Made by a program: the position numbers and the translations under genes. Below the pieces are notes generated by a model, which saw only the letters and a program-made list of their open reading frames with translations, did no database searches and was not told the origin of the DNA. A stretch of 64,000 bases of DNA from Opitutales bacterium (GTDB lineage Bacteria > Verrucomicrobiota > Verrucomicrobiia > Opitutales > Oceanipulchritudinaceae), in contig SLNJ01000056.1 of the NCBI GenBank assembly GCA_007133065.1, forward strand, positions 43,657-107,656, read 5' to 3'. Position 1 is the stretch's first letter. Every line of letters begins with the position of its first letter. Shown here piece after piece: positions 43,280 to 51,246 of the stretch.

Positions 43280-43942
43280 TTCCGCCGCCAGCTCTATCAG
43301 GCGACGTTCGATCTCAGCAGCTGCCCGATCTCGCTCGGCGGGCAGGCCCATCGCCTTGTAGCTCGAGTACCGGGCGATGTGCAGGCATACACGGGTGAAG
43401 GGTAGGGGAATATAGAACCGATCCCAGCTTCGCAGGCGAATGGGGCGGATGCCGGGATAGGAACAGGAGACGAGGATGATCGGGGAATCCGCATGCCGGG
43501 CCACAAGCACGGCGCCCGGTTGCGCCCGATAGCAGGGCCCCCGAGGACCGTCAGGAGTGATCGCGATATCGTCGCCCGCCCCGATGCGCACGAGCATTTC
43601 GCGGGTGGCGGTGAGGGAGCGTCGACTGCTCGAACCCCGGATCGCCAGGATACCGTAGGACTGGAGCAGCGCGGTGAGCCACGCGCCGTCACGGCTTGCC
43701 GAAACCAGCGAGCAAAGCGGACGCGGCCGGCGGAACCGCCGGTAGATCTCCCCCGCCACGAAGAGTCGATTGTGCCAGAGGAGCAGCACCGTGGGAGAGT
43801 CCGTGTTCCGGATCGAAGCCTCCGCCTCCGGGCTCAAGTCCAGACGCAGCGAACGCGTCCACAAGCGGCAGATCAGGCCCATCGGTGCGAGGACCAGGTG
43901 ACGCCACCCGCGCAGGGCGTGAATATGTGAAGCGGGACGCAT
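43259..43942 (-). CDS. DUF374-family lysophospholipid acyltransferase-like protein
   Basis: The start ATG at 43942 gives 227 residues. The family markers are VLLLWHNRLF near residue 50, VSASRDGAWLTALL, RGSSSRRSLTATREML and IAITPDGPRGPCYRAQPGAVLVA. These match the DUF374/LpxL-like branch of acyltransferases. It is likely membrane-associated, acting on lipid A precursors or phospholipids, but the true acceptor cannot be deduced. The frame extends far upstream, but that portion is a shadow. It converges with the lysine-rich-tail gene. Confidence 0.88.
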   Translation of the reverse strand: MRPASHIHALRGWRHLVLAPMGLICRLWTRSLRLDLSPEAEASIRNTDSPTVLLLWHNRLFVAGEIYRRFRRPRPLCSLVSASRDGAWLTALLQSYGILAIRGSSSRRSLTATREMLVRIGAGDDIAITPDGPRGPCYRAQPGAVLVARHADSPIILVSCSYPGIRPIRLRSWDRFYIPLPFTRVCLHIARYSSYKAMGLPAERDRAAAEIERRLIELAAERGSRGA

Positions 43943-44145
43943 TCCAGAGTAGGGATGGTATAGCCGAGGGTGGATGCGAGTGAAAGGGGAAAGTGAGCGC
44001 AGGCGTCCTCGCCTGTAGCAACACCGAACCGCCGGCAAATGCTTATCCCACAAGCCCTCACAGGAACCCGTATCGCCTGCGACGCCCGCTCCGGGCTTGC
44101 AATTTCTCTGATACGCCGTATCGCTCAAAGGTTGTGAATTTTCCA

Positions 44146-44733
44146 ATGGCGTGTTCAATGCACCGGAGTCGACCGTCGTGTCCGCATCTCCCGGCGGCGG
44201 ATAAACGACTCGATCGTCGCGAACTGAGCCGTCACGGCGACCGCCGCGACGGGGCGTTCTATTTGAGCGCCCTTCGCTACGCCCAGGCGCAGTGGCTTCG
44301 CGGTTTTTCGGCTCGTTCAATCCTCGTTTTGACGCGCGGATTGTACGCTATGTTGCGCGGAGACGAGGCCGAATTGCGGGATTGGCCCTCTCCGTACGCT
44401 GCCCTGCATTGGATTCTCCATCACCATTGCGATTCGGCATTCCTGGGCAACCCGCGGATCAGCTTCCAGCACCAGGCGATACGCATGCGGGGCGAGCGCG
44501 CCGGGGTGAACCGGTGGCGCGCGTGGGCATGCTGGCACATTGTCCGGGCCGCACGTTCCGATCTGCCGGGAGACCCGCGCGATCCCGTTGTCGAGCCGGA
44601 GGCGGATGCCGTCTACGCGGCGCTGGCGGCGTATGGACTCCCCGGTGAGGCCGGCCGGTGGCGGGAGACGCTGGCACGCGCCTGCGGCGATCCCGGTTCC
44701 GCTTTCGGTGCGCTGGAAGTCGCCGTAGCGTAG
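44146..44733 (+). CDS. Hypothetical protein resembling an Opitutae-type conserved protein
   Basis: The start at 44146 gives 195 residues; 44158 is an alternative. I do not recognise a named family. The segment FYLSALRYAQAQWLRGFSARSILVLTRGLYAML and the following DEAELRDWPSPYAALHWILHHH read like a conserved helical core with invariant-looking aromatic residues. The C-terminus has tryptophan and arginine-rich helices. There is no signal peptide or membrane segment. It shares a divergent region of about 200 bases with the DUF374 gene and nearly abuts the convergent VWA gene. Confidence 0.6.
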   Translation: MACSMHRSRPSCPHLPAADKRLDRRELSRHGDRRDGAFYLSALRYAQAQWLRGFSARSILVLTRGLYAMLRGDEAELRDWPSPYAALHWILHHHCDSAFLGNPRISFQHQAIRMRGERAGVNRWRAWACWHIVRAARSDLPGDPRDPVVEPEADAVYAALAAYGLPGEAGRWRETLARACGDPGSAFGALEVAVA

Positions 44734-44739
44734 GTGCGC

Positions 44740-45759
44740 TCAACGGTAATCCCGGTATCGCCCGTCGTACCGGCGGACCATGCGGCTCATGGCATCGCGG
44801 TCAGCCTCGCGTACCTGGAAGCCGATGAAGTGGAGGCGGGTCGTCTCCTCCAGGCGCGCCTGGAACTGCTCCACGTCACGGGCGATCTCTGCGTGCGGTA
44901 CGGTTTCACCGAACTGCTTCGCGGGTGTGTCACGATAGAAGTTGGCGTCGGAGAGGAGTATGATCACATCCGGTTCCATCGCAAAAGCGGCCTCGAGAAT
45001 CAACTGGATCCCGTTGGGAGAGCCGTTTGTCCATCCGCCGGGGGCGTATCCGGTGGTGCGGAATTCACGGGCAAGCCAATCAGCCGCCGCTTCCTTGTTG
45101 TCCATGGTAGCGGGGACGAGGTAGTCCCGAAACGCCTGGTAGCGCCGCGTGAACTGAACCAGTCCGAACAGGGTGTTCGCGTTGAGCTGGCGGATTACCG
45201 CCGCTGCCTCGTCACGGATCACCTCCATCGTCATTCCCGCCGCCTCGACCTTATTTTTTACGGAGAGCGAGACATCGAAGAGGATGAGCATGCGTTCGGC
45301 ACGATCCTCGACCCCCAGAAAGGAGAGCTCCGATGGCCCGGAGCCGGCGTCGTCCAGCATCCCAAGCAATCCCGTACGGCCCAGCAGGGCGTGGGCCTCC
45401 TGCATCGGGTTTTCGCGATCGAACGGCGAGAACGCCACCTCGGGCAGATCCGGCAGCTGTGGCACCGTATCGGGCAGCATCGCCGCAGTGCTCAATCGCT
45501 CCAGTTGCAGCGCCGGGGTGGCGGCCTGCTGAAACTCGGAGAGTGACATTCGATGCTCCAGTTCGCGTTGGGGAAGATACACCGTCTTGCGCGCGGTGAA
45601 CTCTGGCTCCTGCCGCAGCATCGGTGCAAACACCGCGACAAACCCGGTCGCCAGGAGCACCGCCGCTTGTACCGCCAGCGCAAGCAACAAGTGGCGCGCC
45701 GGACCCGATCCCTGTCGAGCTACTCGCAACCATCGCACCGTACCGTCTGGGAATGCCAT
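44740..45759 (-). CDS. Membrane-anchored von Willebrand factor A-domain protein
   Basis: The 339-residue protein has one N-terminal membrane helix (LLLALAVQAAVLLATGFVAVF, about 24-44), a periplasmic linker and a VWA domain. The metal-ion-dependent adhesion motif begins at D162VSLS. Other VWA-type parts are FGLVQFTRRYQAF and MEPDVIILLSDANFYRDTP. VWA domains mediate protein-protein contacts, here at the periplasmic face. Partner proteins are not evident; there is no adjacent MoxR gene. A well-formed promoter lies upstream in AT-rich DNA. Confidence 0.8.
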   Translation of the reverse strand: MAFPDGTVRWLRVARQGSGPARHLLLALAVQAAVLLATGFVAVFAPMLRQEPEFTARKTVYLPQRELEHRMSLSEFQQAATPALQLERLSTAAMLPDTVPQLPDLPEVAFSPFDRENPMQEAHALLGRTGLLGMLDDAGSGPSELSFLGVEDRAERMLILFDVSLSVKNKVEAAGMTMEVIRDEAAAVIRQLNANTLFGLVQFTRRYQAFRDYLVPATMDNKEAAADWLAREFRTTGYAPGGWTNGSPNGIQLILEAAFAMEPDVIILLSDANFYRDTPAKQFGETVPHAEIARDVEQFQARLEETTRLHFIGFQVREADRDAMSRMVRRYDGRYRDYR

Positions 45760-45803
45760 GTTCTAAGCGAATGAACATTGGCACGGGATGCGATAGAGAC
45801 AAG

Positions 45804-45832
45804 ATTAAATATAAATAATTATGTAAAATCAA
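45804..45832 (-). promoter_or_regulatory. Sigma70-like promoter of the VWA gene
   Basis: On the minus strand TTGATT (45827-45832) and TTTAAT (45804-45809) are separated by 17 bases, each matching five or four of six consensus bases. The surrounding DNA is strikingly AT-rich. The VWA start lies about 45 bases downstream, so this is a likely promoter of that gene. Confidence 0.6.
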
Positions 45833-45883
45833 CCAATATACACTTTTGCCTTTCACCCGCGCTGGTGTGCCGTGAACCCGGCC

Positions 45884-47083
45884 TTACTCCGTATCGGGGT
45901 ACCGGACGCGGGGCAGGATGGTCACCGCCCAAATCAGGGCGCCCGCGATCCATAGGAGCGCTGAGATCGCGTAGACGGGGATGCGAACCGCCGGAAAGGC
46001 TTCTGCGATGAGGCGCATGCCCAGCGCGAGTACGAGCAGCACAGCCATTCCACCGATTGCTTTGAGTCGGGCGGCGAAGAGATCCGAGCGACCGCTGTGG
46101 CCCAGGACCACCCGGCTGGCGACGGTGAATGTCAGCAGGCTGAATCCGGTGATGAAGACGACGTGAATCAGCGATAGCTGCCATCCGGGATGGACGGCGA
46201 GGGCGAGGTATCCCAGCGGGATGGCTGCGAGGGCGACCCGCAAAGTCCGCGCGAGACTGCCCTGGCTGAACCGGGCCTGATGGACCGGCACCTCCCGGAT
46301 CAAGTACACCAGAACCCCGATTGCGCGAAGCGCGTACCCGGTTCGAAGGTACCCGAGCGCTTCGAGCGCGAAGCTTGCAACGACAACGATGCCGCAGAGT
46401 GCGGCAAAGCGCGCGCGCGCGGTCCACCCCGGGGGCAGGGCCAGGGACTCGGGGAAGCTGTGTCGGTTCGGCAATCCGAAGAAACGCGGGAGCAGAAAGG
46501 CACCGACCCCCATCACCGGAAGCAGGAGGAATCCTTGGTACAGGAGCGTTCGTGCGAGCGGGTAGACCCACGGCGGCATCCCGCCCGGAAGCGCTCCGAT
46601 GGCGATGTGCAGGGCGGTTCCCGCGATCCCGCAGAGCATACCCATGGCTACAAGGACGAAACCGGGCGGCGGGGTGTCTTTCCGGTGTTGCGCCCGGATC
46701 AGAAGGCTTGTCAGGAAGCAGAGAAAGAGGACCAGGAAGAGTATGTCGCCAACCAGGTGCCACCCCCAGAAGTGAAATAGGGTGATCGTCACCAGCGCGC
46801 CGCCCCACGTGAAGATCTCAAGAGCCCCGGAGCGCGCAACCTCGAGCATCCTCGGAAGTGCGGTGCCGAGAAACCCGAACACAAACGCTGCCAAAAATCC
46901 CTCGACCATGATCCGCGTATGCGCGGTGAGTGGGTACCCGTCCATCCATCCCATGGCGTGCAGTGGCCAGAGCAGCACACCGAGGATCCCGGCCGCAGTC
47001 CCGATGGGAAAGAGCAGACGAAACGGCTCGCCCGCTGCGATGAGTTCCAGGTAGGGGGATTTTCGAACGTGGGAGAGGTCCAT
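45884..47083 (-). CDS. nnrS: NnrS-family haem/copper membrane protein for nitric-oxide stress
   Basis: The start ATG at 47083 gives 399 residues and about 12 membrane segments. The opening LIAAGEPFRLLFPIGTAAGILGVLLWPL and HTRIMVEGFLAAFVFGFLGTALPRML are characteristic NnrS blocks. Conserved histidines appear in FHFWGWHL, ALHIAIG and LIHVVFITGFSLLTF. NnrS proteins relieve nitrosative stress caused by NO. The promoter, 35 bases upstream, carries a perfect FNR/DNR-type palindrome. No nir or nor genes are visible in the window. Confidence 0.92.
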   Translation of the reverse strand: MDLSHVRKSPYLELIAAGEPFRLLFPIGTAAGILGVLLWPLHAMGWMDGYPLTAHTRIMVEGFLAAFVFGFLGTALPRMLEVARSGALEIFTWGGALVTITLFHFWGWHLVGDILFLVLFLCFLTSLLIRAQHRKDTPPPGFVLVAMGMLCGIAGTALHIAIGALPGGMPPWVYPLARTLLYQGFLLLPVMGVGAFLLPRFFGLPNRHSFPESLALPPGWTARARFAALCGIVVVASFALEALGYLRTGYALRAIGVLVYLIREVPVHQARFSQGSLARTLRVALAAIPLGYLALAVHPGWQLSLIHVVFITGFSLLTFTVASRVVLGHSGRSDLFAARLKAIGGMAVLLVLALGMRLIAEAFPAVRIPVYAISALLWIAGALIWAVTILPRVRYPDTE

Positions 47084-47089
47084 CGGGAT

Positions 47090-47131
47090 ACAATACCAGA
47101 ATTGGCAACCGGCCGGTTTGACGCGCGTCAA
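47090..47131 (-). promoter_or_regulatory. FNR/DNR-class promoter of nnrS
   Basis: TTGACGCGCGTCAA (47118-47131) is a perfect TTGAC-N4-GTCAA palindrome of the CRP/FNR type. On the minus strand the -10 element is TATTGT at 47095-47090. If transcription begins at 47083, the box is centred at -41.5, the class II activator position. The mRNA would then begin at the A of the nnrS ATG, with no leader. Confidence 0.65.
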
Positions 47132-47167
47132 GGGATGAGGCGATCCGTGGAAGAACCGGTGCGGCGA

Positions 47168-47677
47168 TTACGGCTCGGTTTCCAGGACCCGTCCATATTG
47201 CGATTCGGACAGCTGACGGTAGGTTCCGGCCCGCATGTCTCCGTCATCGTAGCGCTCCTCGAACCGCTGCAGCTGCTTCGCGGAGATATTGATCCCGACG
47301 GCGACGATCGCGGCTCGGACCCCCGCGCTCTCATGCACCCATTGCCAGTGACCTCCGAAGGGAGAGGGCGTGTTCCAGATCGATTCGGAGATGTATTCCT
47401 CCATTCCCTCGGGAAGCACCCCTGCGTCTGCGCCCGCCGGAAACTCGCCGTTTTCGATGGCGTACAATTGAAACTGGTGGCCGAGTTCGCGCGAGTCGTT
47501 CAGGAAGCGGGTGGCGAGAGTCCGTTCCCGGATCGTCTGAAACGAGACGATCGACATGCTCGCAAGCAGACCGATGACCGTCACCGTGATCATGATCTCC
47601 ACCAATGTAAATCCGGCCACTCTGCGGAACACGCGGGAGGTCCTGGCGTGCGGTGGCCCAACGAAGGATCGATCCAT
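47168..47677 (-). CDS. Type II/IV pseudopilin-like protein
   Basis: The protein carries a prepilin signature: a basic leader ending in G, then FTLVEIMITVTVIGLLASMSIVSF. The type is that of type IV pilins or type II secretion pseudopilins. The start ATG 47677 gives 169 residues with a 22-residue leader; 47713 would give a longer leader of 34 residues and is possible. The C-terminal part (NGEFPAGADAGVLPEGMEEYI, WNTPSPFGGHW) resembles other Verrucomicrobiota pseudopilins. No prepilin peptidase or assembly genes are adjacent, so it may be a solitary component. Confidence 0.8.
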   Translation of the reverse strand: MDRSFVGPPHARTSRVFRRVAGFTLVEIMITVTVIGLLASMSIVSFQTIRERTLATRFLNDSRELGHQFQLYAIENGEFPAGADAGVLPEGMEEYISESIWNTPSPFGGHWQWVHESAGVRAAIVAVGINISAKQLQRFEERYDDGDMRAGTYRQLSESQYGRVLETEP

Positions 47678-47831
47678 CGCGGTGTGACCCACGGATTCCG
47701 GCATCGCGTACATGAGTGCGAATTATTGAGACCACAATACGGCAAGATCCGCAATCCGGCAAGCGCGGATCGTTACACCCCCAATTTCCATTGAGCTGTA
47801 TCGGGGCTATGAAAACGGACACGATGACGAA

Positions 47832-48119
47832 TCAGCCCTGACGCGCCCGGACCGCGTCCTTGTCGGCTTCGCGCTCCGATTCGAGACGTTTGCGCTCATT
47901 CTGGAGCTGCTTACGCAACTGTTCGACGGCTTCCGCGTCCCCCTCGGCTTCGGCCTTGCGAAGCTGCTGCTCCAGGAAAACTTCGCGCTCGGCGATTTTT
48001 GCCTGAAATCGTCGATCGATCTCGGCGAGCTCCGCCTTCGCCTCCTCCGTGAGCGTCGGAGCCTCGTCCGGGTCGCTCTGCTTAAGACGTTCCATCGCGA
48101 GTTCGTATGCGGATTTCAT
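47832..48119 (-). CDS. Small coiled-coil protein of unknown function
   Basis: The start ATG at 48119 gives 95 residues. Almost the whole protein is charged helix: MKSAYELAMERLKQSDPDEAP, then AELAEIDRRFQAKIAEREVFLEQQL, with clear heptad spacing. I recall similar small proteins in Verrucomicrobiota genomes, but no function. No membrane segment or signal peptide is present. The upstream frame to 48260 is not conserved. It lies between the pseudopilin and the ComEC-like gene, all on the minus strand. Confidence 0.65.
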   Translation of the reverse strand: MKSAYELAMERLKQSDPDEAPTLTEEAKAELAEIDRRFQAKIAEREVFLEQQLRKAEAEGDAEAVEQLRKQLQNERKRLESEREADKDAVRARQG

Positions 48120-48266
48120 GGGGTCAGAGTGTGTACGATGTTCGGAAGAAACGCAAGGTTGTCGAGTCCTGACTAAGAGTTGGTGGGTAATGATTGGAGA
48201 TTCGGTTGCTTGGGATTTCAGGCAATCGCTCCTTTGTCTCTGGATGTATTGCCCTTCCAACTCAAT

Positions 48267-49916
48267 CTAGGAGGGGGCAGCGAGCAAAAAGAGGAGTCCG
48301 AACAGGCCGGCGCCGGTCCACAGGTACGGTGCCGGACCGGGGCTTCGGCCGGTCCGTCGGAGCCACAGCAGCCAGACGAACAGCGGCGGGAGGAGACACC
48401 GTCCCAATCCCGGCGCGAGCTCCCGTTCCCAGAAGAATCCCGGCACCGCGAGAAAGCCGTCAATCAACCCGAACATCATGCTCAGGATGACCCAGGCGGA
48501 ACGGTTGAGCGTGGCGCCGACGAAGCTGAGTCCCGCGCTTCCGGCGAGCATCACCAGGAACCCGTTCACCACCGCCAGGCCGGCGAGCGGGACCAGGAGC
48601 ATGTTGAGCAGCACCGCACCCGGCGTGATGACCCCGAAGTAGGCTGCTGTCAGCGGAGCGCTGCCCAGCGTCGCGGACCAGCTGATCGCCAACAGGTCGA
48701 GGAAACGCCGCACCGCGCGCTCCTGTCGCTCATGCCAGCGACTCCAGTTCTCCCGGGGAAGGTCGCGAAAGAGCCGCAACCGTTCCCGCCATGCCCGGGC
48801 GAGCGGTAGGCCCAGCAGCAGGATTGATCCGACTACGGAGTAGCTCAGTTGAAATCCGGGACTCCAGAGCTGTTGCGGCTGCCAGAGGAGCACCGCGACC
48901 GCCGAGGCGCATAGAGCGGCCAGCGATGCGTGCTGGCGTTCCCATCCGCGCGCAGACCAGAAGAACACGACCATGAGGAAGGCTCGTACGGCGGACGGCG
49001 CCGACCCGGTGATCGCGACGTAGAGCCCGAGGACGAGCAGTCCCGGCACCGGACGCCAGCGCGTCGGAACGCGCGCCAGCGCCAGGGCACGCTCCACCGT
49101 CAAAGCCATCGCCATAATGTGCAGCCCGCTGATGGCGAAGAGGTGCATTACCCCGCTCCTCAGGAAACGGTTTCGTTGCGTTTCGGGCAACAGGTTGCGA
49201 CGCCCCAGGAGCATTCCGGCGAATGCCCTCCCGTGCAGATCGTGTGGCGTATCCACCGATCCAGCGCGAAGCCACTCCGTGAACCGGTCGCGCCGGCCCT
49301 GCAGTATGCGGGTCCACGCGTTGCCGGTTCGCTCCACAGCGAGAACCGCTCCCTGGCGCAGTTGAAAGTGCACGTGGTTGTGCAGCAGGAACTGCTCGAA
49401 TCCTTCCGCATCGCCCGACGCCGCAATCGGATATAGCACGGCCCGGGTGCGGAATCGTGCCCTGTGCGCAATTCGCGCGTTCGGGCCGTACAGGAAAAAA
49501 CCGGTCCTCTCGCCCGCCAGCGTCTCGCTGGGATACGCGGCGTTCGTGATTCGTGCAATGCCCGATTGAAACCGACTCCCCGCCTCCCGATCGAACACCC
49601 GGATTACCTCCAGATCCAACAAAACCTCGCGTGGGGGCGCATCCCGCCACAGCGCCTCCGGTGGAGGCGGGGTACGACCGAGCCCGTAGGCCCAGGCCAG
49701 GATCAGCGCCGCCCCGCACCAACAACAGGTCCAGCTTCGAGCGCCCCCGTCGCGCCCGGCCAGCCACACCGCCGCGAGCGCCGGCGGAATGCCGCAGCAC
49801 GCCACCGGCACGGCCGGCATCCCCGGTACCCATTGAGCCAGACAGAGTCCGCCCACCAGGCATCCGACCGGCCACAGCAGTGGTGCCCGCAATCGCAACA
49901 CGCCCCCCTCCGACAT
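48267..49916 (-). CDS. comEC: ComEC/Rec2-family DNA-uptake channel, short form
   Basis: ComEC is the inner-membrane channel for DNA in natural transformation. The start ATG 49916 gives 549 residues, beginning with membrane segments and an N-terminal DUF4131-like region. The competence domain is recognised by the HLFAISGLHIMAMAL motif and the multi-helix block after it, PSAVRAFLMVVFFWSARGW, WSPGFQLSYSVVGSILLLGLP. The C-terminal metallo-beta-lactamase domain found in many ComEC proteins is absent. A start at 49952 is an alternative. It lies downstream of a glycosyltransferase cluster on the same strand. Confidence 0.85.
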   Translation of the reverse strand: MSEGGVLRLRAPLLWPVGCLVGGLCLAQWVPGMPAVPVACCGIPPALAAVWLAGRDGGARSWTCCWCGAALILAWAYGLGRTPPPPEALWRDAPPREVLLDLEVIRVFDREAGSRFQSGIARITNAAYPSETLAGERTGFFLYGPNARIAHRARFRTRAVLYPIAASGDAEGFEQFLLHNHVHFQLRQGAVLAVERTGNAWTRILQGRRDRFTEWLRAGSVDTPHDLHGRAFAGMLLGRRNLLPETQRNRFLRSGVMHLFAISGLHIMAMALTVERALALARVPTRWRPVPGLLVLGLYVAITGSAPSAVRAFLMVVFFWSARGWERQHASLAALCASAVAVLLWQPQQLWSPGFQLSYSVVGSILLLGLPLARAWRERLRLFRDLPRENWSRWHERQERAVRRFLDLLAISWSATLGSAPLTAAYFGVITPGAVLLNMLLVPLAGLAVVNGFLVMLAGSAGLSFVGATLNRSAWVILSMMFGLIDGFLAVPGFFWERELAPGLGRCLLPPLFVWLLWLRRTGRSPGPAPYLWTGAGLFGLLFLLAAPS

Positions 49917-50136
49917 AGCGGCATCGTCGGGTCCGGGGTGAGCGAGTGTCAATACGATTTATTGTAAAAATATCACTTTATGTTTATACCATCATGCGAT
50001 CCATGATTGGAGCGGCCTTTCTTCGAACCATATAAATCCAGGATATCTCGCGCCGGTATTCGCATCAAAATCGTTGGGTGTCCTACGATCATCAGCCTGA
50101 TCGCCTTTCACGGCTCTCTTGTTGCGTTCTCGTGCG

Positions 50137-51246
50137 TTAACCTGAACCGCGTTTGGAGATGCCGCAGAGTTCGAGCAGGGCCTGGGCGGCTTCGTTCCAG
50201 CTCAAAAGGGGCGCTTTCGCAGTCTGGTTTCGGAGGGTTCGGTATCTGTCGGGATCGCTGAGGAGGGTGCGCAGGGTTTCCGCGAGGGCGTTCGGTGTGA
50301 GCGGATCGACAATCTCGACGCCGTGGCCGCCGCTCCATTCGCGGGCTGCCGGGATCGGCGAGGCGACAACGGGGACACCCCGCCAGAGGGCTTCCAGTAC
50401 GGGCAGTCCATTTCCTTCGGCCAGAGAGGGAAAGACGCAGAGGTGCGCCTGCTCGTAGAGCGGTCCGAGTTGTTGATCGGTTGGGGCGGGGAGATGTTCG
50501 AGTGCGAATCCTCGCGATTGTAGAGCTCGAATGCGGCGCAGGATCGGTTTCCCGTAGTGTGGGTTCACACGTCCGGCCAACACGAGGCGAAACCGGTGCC
50601 CCTCCGTCCAGAGCAACTCGCAGGCGTCGAGCAGGCCGGACTGGTTCTTGCGCGGTTCGAGGATCGCGGTGCAGAGCCACAGGGGAGGATCGGAATCGGG
50701 TTCGGATGAAGCGAGCACCCGCGGCCTCCCGTCGAAGTCGCTGCCACAGGAAACCACCTGAACCGGGGGCGGCCGCGACACACCCTTCCACCTCCAGAAC
50801 GCCCGGAGATCCGAAGCGCTCTGGTGCGACACGGCGAGCACGAGCTGGAACCCGCAGAGATCCTCCAGATAGTAGGGATGCCGCTGCACGCTTTGCGGCC
50901 AGGTGATCTCGGGCATCCGCAGGGGGATCGCATCGTGGAAGAGGGCGACGGTTCGTTGCGGTGTGGCAGCCAGCCACGACTGCAGTCCCGGTCGCTCGCA
51001 CTCCGAGAAAAGCTCGGCGGTGAAGAAGATTCCGCTACCGTTTGCATGCGATTCGGCCGGATCGATGTCCGAGCCCCGGGTGGATACAAAGCGTTGCTGT
51101 CGGCCATCCCAGTGCACCGGCGTGAGTTCGGCGCCGTTGGCGATGAGGGCGTCGCGAAGGTTGTTCGCAACGCGCTGTAGACCCGAGGCGTGTCGGCTCC
51201 GACGGGCCTTGGTGCAGTCCCAGTAGACTTGGACCCGATGCGTCAT
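50137..51246 (-). CDS. GT4-type glycosyltransferase
   Basis: The start ATG at 51246 overlaps the preceding gene's stop (ATGA) and gives 369 residues. The GT-B fold is suggested by the C-terminal donor-binding part: STAxLEPRKNQ-like TAILEPRKNQSGLLDACELL, LVLAGR, FPSLAEGNGLPVLEALWRGVPVVAS. The N-terminus has the ASGLQRVANNLRDAL segment with G-x-x-R-V. Sugar and acceptor are unknown. It is a diverged paralogue of the next gene upstream; both share FHDAIPL and the same domain order. It is probably part of a small surface polysaccharide cluster. Confidence 0.85.
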   Translation of the reverse strand: MTHRVQVYWDCTKARRSRHASGLQRVANNLRDALIANGAELTPVHWDGRQQRFVSTRGSDIDPAESHANGSGIFFTAELFSECERPGLQSWLAATPQRTVALFHDAIPLRMPEITWPQSVQRHPYYLEDLCGFQLVLAVSHQSASDLRAFWRWKGVSRPPPVQVVSCGSDFDGRPRVLASSEPDSDPPLWLCTAILEPRKNQSGLLDACELLWTEGHRFRLVLAGRVNPHYGKPILRRIRALQSRGFALEHLPAPTDQQLGPLYEQAHLCVFPSLAEGNGLPVLEALWRGVPVVASPIPAAREWSGGHGVEIVDPLTPNALAETLRTLLSDPDRYRTLRNQTAKAPLLSWNEAAQALLELCGISKRGSG

